Shown here piece after piece: positions 57,664 to 64,000 of a stretch of 64,000 nucleotides of DNA. A program made the translations under genes and the position numbers. The notes under the pieces are model-generated. The model searched no databases and had not been told where the DNA came from. It saw nothing but the letters and a program-made list of their open reading frames with translations. The number at the start of each line of letters is the position of its first letter. The stretch's first letter is position 1. Location of the stretch: contig NZ_FNUJ01000004.1 of the NCBI RefSeq assembly GCF_900107925.1, positions 248,001 through 312,000 on the forward strand. Reading direction: 5' to 3'. This stretch comes from Amycolatopsis pretoriensis. GTDB taxonomy: Bacteria > Actinomycetota > Actinomycetes > Mycobacteriales > Pseudonocardiaceae.

Positions 57664-59901
57664 GTGGGCTTGAACGGGGTCGGCGCCGGAACGCCGGACA
57701 ATTGGGACGCTTTCCTCAAGAAGGTCCAGCAGGTCGAAAAGGTCGACCTGCAGAAAATCACCGACGCGGCAACGCAGTTCCGCGAGGCGGGCAAGAACGC
57801 GGGCGACCACAACGCGTCGCTGAAGACGTCCACCGATTCGCTGGACGCGAAAGTCTGGGCCGGGCCGGCCGCCGACCAGTTCTTCACCTACGTCCGCCAG
57901 GTCCGCGACGCCGGCACCAAGGTGCAGACCCACCTCGAAGACGTCGCCAAGGACCTCGACGACCTGCAGGCGAGCCTCGCGCAGATCAAGAAGAGCGTCC
58001 AGGACAAGCAGGACGGCGCCGAGAAGGCGGTCAACGCCCGCAACCAGCAGGCCCAGACCGCGATGGACGCGGCGGACCGGGCAGCCGCGGCGCACGCGCA
58101 GGACCCGAACAAGCCGGCCCCCGCCCAGAGTTCCGCGGACATCAAGGCGAAGGCCGCGACCGACATCCACGACATCACCGCGGGCTTCGACGGTGACGTG
58201 GCGGGCCTGCAGACCCAGGCCGACACAGCGATCAAGGCGTCGCAGAAGCTGATGTCCCAGCAGATCGAGGGCGGCTACGACCAGGTCCCGCTCCCGGCCA
58301 GCACCCCCGCGGCCCCGCAGAGCACCGGCGGCATCCACAGCAACGGCGCCTCCCACCACGGCGGTGGCGGTGGCGGCGGAGGAGGCGGCGGTGGCGGAGG
58401 CGGCGGCCTCGGCCCGAGCGGCGGCCCGCCGTCGTCCCCGCCCCCGGGGAACGTGCAGCAGTGGATCCAGGAGGCCATCAAGGCCTTGCAGGCCGCCGGC
58501 GTCCCGGTGACGGACGCCGACATCCCCAACATCTGGGCGATCATCCAGCACGAGTCGGGCGGGAATCCCAACGCCATCAACAACTGGGACTGCGTGCCCC
58601 TGGACACGCAGATCCTGACCCGGCGCGGCTTCCTCAAGCACGACGCGGTCGAGGTCGGCGACGAGACGATCGGCTTCAACCCGGCCACGGGACGCAGCGA
58701 GTGGACGCGGATCACCCGGGTCGTCCACCACGAGAACGCCGAGCTGGTCCGGCTGGGCAACTCCCGCTGGGAGGCGACCACGACGCCGAACCACCGCTGG
58801 CTCAACCTGCCGCGGGTGCACGTCCGGCGCACCGGCCTGCCCGTGGTATGCCCCGAGTGCGGCTGGGAACCGCGTGCGGAGCACCAGCCGGAGAACGGCA
58901 TCGCGGTCCACCGGCGCAAGAAGCACGGCGTCGTTTCGCCGAAGCAGGAGAACCGGTACGAGACCGAGCCCAGCTTCGTCACGACCGGCGAAATCCGCTC
59001 GCGCGACCGGATCCTCCTGTCGGCGCCCGCCGCGACCGGGTCGACGCTGGACGTCAGCGAGACCGAAGCGGCGATCCTCGGGTGGATCGCCGGTGACGGC
59101 CACGTCGAGACCCGGCGGCACCGCCCGACCATGTCCATCGCGCAGTCGAAGCCCGAGATGGTGGCGAAGATCCGCGAGCTCCTCGACGGCGTGCCGCACG
59201 CGGTGTACGTCGACGACCGCGGCGGGTGCGGACCCCGGCACCAGTTCCGGCTGGACCACGACTACGCCCAGGACCTGCTGGCGCGGGCGGGGAACCCCAA
59301 GTCCGACGCCGTCACGCAGGTGCTGGCGATGTCCGACGGCCAGCGCGCGGCGTGGCTCGAAGCGATCATCGACGCCGAGGGCACCCGGTACCTGCGGCCC
59401 GGCTACTCCGAACCGCAGGTGGTCGTCTACCAGGCACCCGGTGCCGTCCTCGAGGCGATCGCGCTGGCCGGCTACCTGTCCGGATCGCGGCCGCGCGTGC
59501 TCCCGGTGGAGCGGGCGAACCAGCCGGAATCCTGGCAGGCCGAGTTCGCCGTGCACCTGAACAACCCGATCGTCACCGGCGCCTTCCTGCGCAAGGAAGC
59601 CGCCGGGCGGGCCGACGTGTGGTGCGTGACGACGGAACTGGGCACGTGGACGGCCCAGGAAGGTGATCACCTCTTCCTGACGGGCAATTCCAATGCCGCC
59701 GCGGGGCACCCGTCCAAGGGGCTCATGCAGTGCATCGACTCGACGTTCAACGCCCACAAGCTGCCCGGCCACGACAACATCTACAACCCGGTCGACAACA
59801 TCATCGCGGGCGTCCGGTACTCCTACGACCGCTACGGCGGCCTCGGCAACGTGCCCGGCATCAAGGCCATGGCCCACGGGGGTGCCTACCAGGGCTACTA
59901 G
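57664..59901 (+). CDS. ESX-type WXG - lytic transglycosylase (SLT) fusion interrupted by an intein
   Basis: A 745-residue precursor; the predicted spliced protein has 379. Residues 1-205 are helical with a WXG turn (W65-A66-G67), as in type VII substrates. A linker ends in 16 consecutive Gly (233-248). The SLT domain starts near 264, has catalytic Glu297 in IIQHESGGNPNAINNWD, and resumes after the intein with SNAAAGHPSKGLMQCIDST through DNIIAGVRYSYDRYGGLG. Residues 310-675 are an intein (separate entry). The likely role is cell-wall hydrolysis after ESX export. Without splicing the SLT fold would be broken, so activity should depend on splicing. Confidence 0.9.
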   Translation: MGLNGVGAGTPDNWDAFLKKVQQVEKVDLQKITDAATQFREAGKNAGDHNASLKTSTDSLDAKVWAGPAADQFFTYVRQVRDAGTKVQTHLEDVAKDLDDLQASLAQIKKSVQDKQDGAEKAVNARNQQAQTAMDAADRAAAAHAQDPNKPAPAQSSADIKAKAATDIHDITAGFDGDVAGLQTQADTAIKASQKLMSQQIEGGYDQVPLPASTPAAPQSTGGIHSNGASHHGGGGGGGGGGGGGGGGLGPSGGPPSSPPPGNVQQWIQEAIKALQAAGVPVTDADIPNIWAIIQHESGGNPNAINNWDCVPLDTQILTRRGFLKHDAVEVGDETIGFNPATGRSEWTRITRVVHHENAELVRLGNSRWEATTTPNHRWLNLPRVHVRRTGLPVVCPECGWEPRAEHQPENGIAVHRRKKHGVVSPKQENRYETEPSFVTTGEIRSRDRILLSAPAATGSTLDVSETEAAILGWIAGDGHVETRRHRPTMSIAQSKPEMVAKIRELLDGVPHAVYVDDRGGCGPRHQFRLDHDYAQDLLARAGNPKSDAVTQVLAMSDGQRAAWLEAIIDAEGTRYLRPGYSEPQVVVYQAPGAVLEAIALAGYLSGSRPRVLPVERANQPESWQAEFAVHLNNPIVTGAFLRKEAAGRADVWCVTTELGTWTAQEGDHLFLTGNSNAAAGHPSKGLMQCIDSTFNAHKLPGHDNIYNPVDNIIAGVRYSYDRYGGLGNVPGIKAMAHGGAYQGY
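58591..59688 (+). other. Intein with LAGLIDADG endonuclease, class-3-like (WCT) with Cys1
   Basis: Residues 310-675 of the host protein (366 aa), inserted between NNWD and SNAAAG. Block A starts at C310 (CVPLDTQILT). Block B is TTTPNHRW with H377 and W379. The dodecapeptides of a DOD homing endonuclease are LGWIAGDG (472-479) and WLEAIIDAEG (564-573). Block F is VWCVTT with C654, and block G is LTGN with T673 and N675; the penultimate residue is Gly, not His. The extein +1 residue is Ser676. W379-C654-T673 is the class 3 WCT triad, yet Cys1 is also kept. C396, C399, H416 and H421 form a C2H2 zinc-finger-like insert between block B and the endonuclease. Confidence 0.9.
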
Positions 59902-59910
59902 CCTGGCCCC

Positions 59911-61083
59911 ATGGCCGACCTCGAGGCGGGTCCCGCGCTGCGGGCCGGTGTGCCGCCCTTCCACGTCATGGACGTCCTCTCCGCGGCGGGCGCGCGGCAG
60001 CGCAGTCACGGCGATCTCGTGTCGCTCGCCGCCGGGCAGCCCTCCGCTCCCGCGCCGAAGCCCGTGCTCGAAGCCGCGCAAAAAGCTCTGCAAGACAGCA
60101 CTCTCGGCTACACCGAACAGCTCGGCATCCCCGAGCTGCGCGAGGCCGTCGCCGGGCACTACCGGGGGAAGTACGGCCTGGACGTCGCCGCGCGGGACGT
60201 CGTCATGACCACCGGGTCGTCCGGCGGGTTCCTGCTGGCCTTCCTCAGCGCCTTCGACCCCGGTGCCAAGGTCGCGATGGCGCGGCCCGGCTACCCCGCC
60301 TACCGGAACCTGCTGTCGGTGCTCGGCTGCGAGGTCGTCGAGTTCGCGACCACCGCCGAGACGAACTTCCAGCCCACCGTGCAGCTGCTCGACGAGCTCG
60401 GGCCGATCGACGGGCTGATCGTCGCCAGCCCGAGCAACCCCACCGGGACCGTGCTGCCGCCCGGGGAACTCGCCGCGATCACCGGCTGGTGCTCGTCGCA
60501 CGGGGTCCAGCTGATCAGCGACGAGATCTACCACGGCATCTCCTACGGTGCCGAGCTCGACTGCGCGTGGCAGTTCGGGCGCGAGCCGCTCGTGCTCGGC
60601 AGCTTCTCGAAGTACTTCGCGATGACCGGCTGGCGGCTCGGCTGGATGCTGGTGCCGCAGCGGCTGCACCGCGCGGTCGACGTCCTGACCGGGAACTTCA
60701 CCATCTGCCCGCCCGCGGTTTCGCAGTACGCGGCCCTCGCCGCCTTCACGCCGGAGGCGTACGCGGAGGCCGACGCGCACGTCGAGCACTACCGCGCCAA
60801 CCGCGACCGGCTCTTCGCCGGGCTCAAGGGCATCGGCCTCGACAAGCTCGCCCCCGCCGACGGCGCCTTCTACGCGTACGCCGACGTCAGCGCGTACACC
60901 GAGGACAGCCTGAGCTGGTGCCAGCGGCTGCTCGCCGACACCGGCCTCGCCATCACGCCCGGCGTCGACTTCGACCCGGTCGACGGCGGCAAGTACGTCC
61001 GGTTCTCCTTCGCCGGCAGCGCCGAGGACATCGACGAAGGCGTCCGGCGGCTCGGCGGGTGGCTGCGCCAGGGGGAACCCTGA
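59911..61083 (+). CDS. Pyridoxal phosphate-dependent aminotransferase (class I/II)
   Basis: A 390-residue fold-type I aminotransferase. It has the substrate block PGYPAYRNLLS, the Asn-Pro PLP motif VASPSNPTGTVL, the Asp-Tyr pair DEIYHGISYG and the Schiff-base Lys in SFSKYFAMTGWRLGW. Similar actinobacterial proteins use aromatic or branched amino acids; specificity is not assignable. ATG 59911 lies 9 bp after the transglycosylase stop, but the functions seem unrelated. Confidence 0.92.
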   Translation: MADLEAGPALRAGVPPFHVMDVLSAAGARQRSHGDLVSLAAGQPSAPAPKPVLEAAQKALQDSTLGYTEQLGIPELREAVAGHYRGKYGLDVAARDVVMTTGSSGGFLLAFLSAFDPGAKVAMARPGYPAYRNLLSVLGCEVVEFATTAETNFQPTVQLLDELGPIDGLIVASPSNPTGTVLPPGELAAITGWCSSHGVQLISDEIYHGISYGAELDCAWQFGREPLVLGSFSKYFAMTGWRLGWMLVPQRLHRAVDVLTGNFTICPPAVSQYAALAAFTPEAYAEADAHVEHYRANRDRLFAGLKGIGLDKLAPADGAFYAYADVSAYTEDSLSWCQRLLADTGLAITPGVDFDPVDGGKYVRFSFAGSAEDIDEGVRRLGGWLRQGEP

Positions 61084-61184
61084 TTCATCCCTGAACGTTG
61101 GCTCGCTGAGGGGAGTTTCCCCGGCCGGGGTGCCACAGTGGAGGCATCAGGCCGGAGGGGCCACGGGAGCAATCGGAGGAAGCC

Positions 61185-61376
61185 ATGTTCTGGAAGATCG
61201 TCGGCGGCCTGATCGTCGCCTGGGTGGCGTTCATGGTGCTGGGCGCCGTGATCGGCTTCGTGTTCAAGGCCGTCCTGTGGATCGCCATCATCGGCGGCAT
61301 CGCGTTCCTCGGCGCGGCCGGCTACAAGGCCATCACCGGTGGCCGCAAGGACCCGCGCCGGATCAACCGCTACTAG
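61185..61376 (+). CDS. Small two-helix membrane protein
   Basis: A 63-residue protein with two hydrophobic helices (IVGGLIVAWVAFMVLGAVIG and VLWIAIIGGIAFLGAAG) and a basic C-terminus (GGRKDPRRINRY). A GGAGGAAG precedes the ATG, so translation is likely. No family is recognised; similar short membrane proteins are common in actinobacteria. Its stop overlaps the convergent methyltransferase gene by 4 bp. Confidence 0.75.
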   Translation: MFWKIVGGLIVAWVAFMVLGAVIGFVFKAVLWIAIIGGIAFLGAAGYKAITGGRKDPRRINRY

Positions 61377-62185
61377 GGGATCCGCGCCACGCCGCCCAGT
61401 GACGTCCAGTTGACCGGCGTCAGCGGCGCCAGGCGCGGCCCGTCCGGCCACCAGAGGTGCGGCGCGGTCAACCCGGGCTCGAGCAGGTCGAGGCCGTCGA
61501 AGAACGACGCGATTTCGGCCCGCGTGCGGTAGCGCGTGTCGAGCCCGGTGCCGCTGAACCGCCTTTCCAACGCGGTCGCGACGCCGGCCGCTTCGGAGCC
61601 GTCGTCCGGGTCGTGCTGGTGCAGCAGGATCAGGTACGAGCCCGGCGCCAGCGCGCCGACGTAGGACTTGACCACCTGCCGCGCCTGCTCGAGATCCGCG
61701 ATGTGGTGGACGACCGAGCACAGCACGAGCCCGACCGGCCGGTCGAGGTCGATGAACCGCCGCACGTCCGCGAGGGTTTCGCCGGGACGCAGCAGGTCGC
61801 TGCCCGAGATGTGCGTGAAGTCGTTGTCGACGAGCAAGGCCCGGCCGTGCGCCTGCACGACCGGGTCGTTGTCGACGTAGACGACGTGCGCCTCGGGGTT
61901 GTACTTCTGCGCCACCTGGTGGGTGTTTTCGACCGTGGGCAAGCCGGAGCCGAGGTCGAGGAACTGGTCGACGCCGAGCCGTTCGGTCAGGTACCGCACG
62001 GCGCGCACGAGCCACTGCCGCACTTCCCGCGCCATCGCGGGAGCTTCCGGCGCGATCGCCAGGATTTCGCGCACCGCCGCCCGGTCGGCTTCGTAGTTGT
62101 CCTTGCCGCCCATCAGGGCGTCGAAGACGCGGGCGCTGCTCGGCCGGTCGAAGTCGACACGGGCCGACGGTCGTTCGCTCGTCAT
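61373..62185 (-). CDS. SAM-dependent methyltransferase (DUF574/PF04672 family)
   Basis: A 270-residue Rossmann-fold methyltransferase of the actinobacterial PF04672 group. It begins RVDFDRPSSARVFDALMGGKDNYEADR, the family signature, with the SAM motif FLDLGSGLPTVENTH near residues 75-89 and the acidic ribose-binding VVYVDNDPVV. The family is abundant in filamentous actinomycetes; substrates are unknown for most. It starts at ATG 62185. Confidence 0.9.
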   Translation of the reverse strand: MTSERPSARVDFDRPSSARVFDALMGGKDNYEADRAAVREILAIAPEAPAMAREVRQWLVRAVRYLTERLGVDQFLDLGSGLPTVENTHQVAQKYNPEAHVVYVDNDPVVQAHGRALLVDNDFTHISGSDLLRPGETLADVRRFIDLDRPVGLVLCSVVHHIADLEQARQVVKSYVGALAPGSYLILLHQHDPDDGSEAAGVATALERRFSGTGLDTRYRTRAEIASFFDGLDLLEPGLTAPHLWWPDGPRLAPLTPVNWTSLGGVARIP

Positions 62186-62269
62186 GGCGGCCTACCGGGG
62201 TCGGGGGTGCGTGCAGCCTAGGCCACGAACGATCACCACCGGTAGGCGGTCGTGCGGTGCGGGTGAGGG

Positions 62270-62848
62270 TCAGTCCAGCCAGGCGCGCGCCGCGTCGGCG
62301 CCGTTCCACACCTCGGCCTTCAGGCCCACCGCCCGTGCTCCGTCCACATTGGACGGCCGGTCGTCGAAGAACAGGCAGTCCGCCGGCTCCGCGCCCAGCT
62401 CGTCCAGCAGCAGGCGGAAGATCTTCGCGTCCGGCTTGACGCACCGGACGTCGCCCGAGAACACCATCACGCGGAAGTGGCTCGCCCACTCCTGCGCGCG
62501 GGCCCACTCGCCGAACACCACCGGTGCGTTCGAAAGCAGCGCCAGGTTCGCGCCCGCCCCGGCCAGCGCGTCGAGCAGTGCCGCGGACGACGGCTCCAGG
62601 TGGCCCCAGCCCGCGACGTCGATCCGGGTCAGCTCGGCCGACATCGCCTCGTCGACGGCCACGCCGAGCTCGTCGCCGACGCTCTGCCAGTACTCGAGCG
62701 GCGTGCAGCCGGCGTCGAACGGGATCCGGAGGTCCCAGTACGCCTTCTCGAACTCCGGCAGCGGCGCCCCCAGCAGCGCGGCCATCTCCGGGCGCGCGAG
62801 GCTCGGTTTGCTCAGCACGTCGCCGTAGTCGAACACGATCCAGTTCAC
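62270..62848 (-). CDS. HAD superfamily hydrolase
   Basis: A 192-residue HAD phosphatase-like protein. Motif I appears as VFDYGDVLS, where the second Asp of DxD is replaced by Gly-Asp order (DYGDV, as in many HAD-IA members), motif II as LLSNAP, motif III Lys in VKPDAKIFRLLL, and motif IV as FFDDRPSNVDGAR. GTG 62848 with GGGGA upstream is chosen; GTG 62869 overlapping the previous stop (GTGA) is equally arguable. It follows the threonine aldolase gene on the same strand. Substrate unknown. Confidence 0.87.
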   Translation of the reverse strand: MNWIVFDYGDVLSKPSLARPEMAALLGAPLPEFEKAYWDLRIPFDAGCTPLEYWQSVGDELGVAVDEAMSAELTRIDVAGWGHLEPSSAALLDALAGAGANLALLSNAPVVFGEWARAQEWASHFRVMVFSGDVRCVKPDAKIFRLLLDELGAEPADCLFFDDRPSNVDGARAVGLKAEVWNGADAARAWLD

Positions 62849-62865
62849 GGTTGTCCCCAGTTGAG

Positions 62866-63888
62866 TCACGCGCCGGTCTTGATCCGGCGCAAAGCTTCTT
62901 CGACGTCGGCCGCGCTCAGGTCCCGGTGCGTGACGAACCGGACCCGGCCCGCCATCGGCACCGCGCGGATGCCGAGCGAGTCGAGCCAGGCGAGCGCGGT
63001 CGGGATGTCCGGGACGTCGGCGAGGACGATGTTGGTGTCCGGCTCGTTCGTCGGCCAGCCGTGCTCGCGCACGCCCTCGGCGAGCCGCTGCGCGTTCTCG
63101 TGCGACTCGGCCAGCTCGGGGATCCGGTCCAGCGCGACCAGGCAGGCCGCGGCCAGGACGCCGCCCTGCCGGACGCCGCCGCCGAGCATCTGCCGCATCC
63201 GGCGCGCCCGCTCGACGAACGCGACGCTGCCCGCGACGACCGAGCCGACCGGCGCGCCGAGGCCCTTGCTGAAGCAGGCCGACACGGTGTCGACGCCGAC
63301 GGTCAGCGCGGCGGGCGGCACCTCCAGCGCGACCGCGGCCTGCCAGAGCCGGGCGCCGTCGAGGTGCACGGTCAGGCCGGCTTCCTTCGCGACGGACAGC
63401 AGCTGGGCGTGCTCGTCGGGCGGGGTCACCGCGCCGCCGGCCGCGTTGTGCGTGTTCTCGAGGCAGAGCAGCGATGTCCGTAATGTGAAGTACGGTCCGG
63501 GTTGTCCGATCGCGGCCGCGAGGGCGTCGGGCGATGGGCGGCCCGGGCCGCCGTCGTGCTCGAGGATGTCCGGCATGCCGCCGGCCAGCCACGCCGCCGA
63601 GCCCAGCTCGTTGGACAGCACGTGGGCGCCCCGCGTGGCGAGGAACCGGTCGCCCCGCTGCAGGTGGAGGCTCAGCGCGACGAGGTTCGCCATGGTCCCG
63701 CTCGGCACCCACAGCGCGGCCGGCATGCCCAGCACGTGCGCCGCGCGTTCTTCCAGCTCCTGGACGGTCGGGTCGCGTTCGAGGACGTTGTCCCCGACCT
63801 CGGCGGACGCCATGGCCGCGCGCATCGTGTCATCCGGACGGGTGACGGTGTCGGAGCGGAAGTCCAGCGGCGGCAGCGTGAAGGTCAC
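62866..63888 (-). CDS. Low-specificity L-threonine aldolase family protein
   Basis: A 340-residue PLP enzyme that cleaves threonine or allo-threonine to glycine and acetaldehyde. It starts with LDFRSDTVTRPDDTMRAAM, the family N-terminal block, contains EVGDNVLERDPTVQELEE, the substrate His/Asp region HLDGARLWQAAVAL and the Schiff-base Lys in CFSKGLGAPVGS. GTG 63888 is used; no ATG fits the conserved N-terminus. The 112 bp beyond it hold no visible gene. Confidence 0.92.
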   Translation of the reverse strand: MTFTLPPLDFRSDTVTRPDDTMRAAMASAEVGDNVLERDPTVQELEERAAHVLGMPAALWVPSGTMANLVALSLHLQRGDRFLATRGAHVLSNELGSAAWLAGGMPDILEHDGGPGRPSPDALAAAIGQPGPYFTLRTSLLCLENTHNAAGGAVTPPDEHAQLLSVAKEAGLTVHLDGARLWQAAVALEVPPAALTVGVDTVSACFSKGLGAPVGSVVAGSVAFVERARRMRQMLGGGVRQGGVLAAACLVALDRIPELAESHENAQRLAEGVREHGWPTNEPDTNIVLADVPDIPTALAWLDSLGIRAVPMAGRVRFVTHRDLSAADVEEALRRIKTGA

Positions 63889-64000
63889 GGAGTGATCACA
63901 TCACACCCACCCGGCGGGGATCAATCAGCCCTTGAGTGGTCGAACCCCTGCAGTCCGTGCAACCGTGGACGCCCTTGCTTCCGTCCTACCCACCGACGAC

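Noticed and set aside
57340..60789. Very long open frame on the minus strand across the ESX/intein genes
   Set aside because: It runs opposite to several well supported genes, has a composition typical of antisense frames in GC-rich DNA (Arg/Val/Gly/His-rich) and no recognisable domain.
63886..63905. CRP/GlxR-like site (TGTGATGTGATCACT on the minus strand)
   Set aside because: The spacing between TGTGA and TCAC is 5 instead of 6 and the right half is incomplete; too weak to call.
1..64000. tRNA, rRNA or riboswitch genes
   Set aside because: No tRNA-like T-loop/acceptor combination, rRNA block or recognisable riboswitch core was found by reading; a covariance-model scan would be needed to exclude weak candidates.

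Overview
The window is a 64 kb piece of a high-GC (clearly above 70 % by eye) actinobacterial chromosome. Genes are dense, most starts are ATG or GTG, ATGA/GTGA stop-start overlaps are frequent, and codon third positions are almost always G or C. The gene content points to a filamentous member of the Pseudonocardiaceae, Amycolatopsis-like: an ESX/type VII substrate locus with PE-, PPE-, EspG- and EspC-like proteins, several F420- or flavin-dependent luciferase-like oxidoreductases, DasR-type (dre) operators on amino-sugar genes, and gene blocks that match mycobacterial synteny (DedA, fba, DUF3151, an Rv0358-like gene, purA). No rRNA, tRNA, insertion sequence, prophage or CRISPR array was seen, so this looks like ordinary chromosome with small accessory pieces.

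Layout. 1-2775: the tail of a sugar ABC importer operon with a PfkB kinase, a FrcK-like P-loop kinase and an SDR, all overlapping. 2951-8089: a VOC protein, a DedA protein and a MarR-MFS-YceI operon in which exporter and YceI share transthyretin-like repeats. 8276-11564: an F420/PPOX protein, a GlcD-like FAD oxidase, a second DedA protein and a small membrane protein. 11590-12741: nagA under a dre operator. 12833-13879: a SigE-family sigma factor and YciI. 13874-18715: a Baeyer-Villiger-type monooxygenase region (ferredoxin reductase, PF10118 diiron protein, FMO, PPOX protein, SDR) with matching operators in front of its two transcription units. 18797-27701: AKR, LLM, fba, a VapBC-like toxin-antitoxin pair, a polytopic membrane protein, DUF3151, a secreted lipase with a divergent TetR gene, and a diguanylate cyclase. 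27907-35191: an MFS exporter, an SsuD-like LLM monooxygenase with a divergent FAD/NAD(P) protein, an MGT glycosyltransferase and a secreted GH18 protein under a second dre operator. 35260-40184: a complete Dpp-type ABC importer. 40312-51660: a secreted HNH nuclease, the purA region, OsmC, LLM, NhaP, aromatic-acid and amino-acid transporters, a class-C beta-lactamase-like hydrolase and a secreted GDPD. 51661-52496: a repeat-rich gap with a perfect 16-bp tandem array and two inverted DnaA boxes. 52497-59901: purD and the ESX substrate locus. 59911-63888: aminotransferase, small membrane protein, methyltransferase, HAD hydrolase, threonine aldolase.

The most notable item is at 57664-59901. It is a predicted type VII substrate with an N-terminal WXG domain, a 16-glycine linker and a C-terminal lytic transglycosylase (SLT) domain. 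The SLT domain is interrupted, twelve residues after its catalytic Glu, by a 366-residue LAGLIDADG intein. That intein carries the Trp-Cys-Thr signature of class 3 inteins, keeps a Cys at position 1, and contains a C2H2 zinc-finger-like insert.

Two further signals are not gene features. One is a family of perfect palindromes centred on TTTCACGTGAAA, found between genes and inside two coding sequences. The other is a GTCC-N5-GGAC motif with an AT-rich core, scattered through unrelated genes, where it forces otherwise rare codons. All family names come from reading the sequence and general knowledge; no database search was run.
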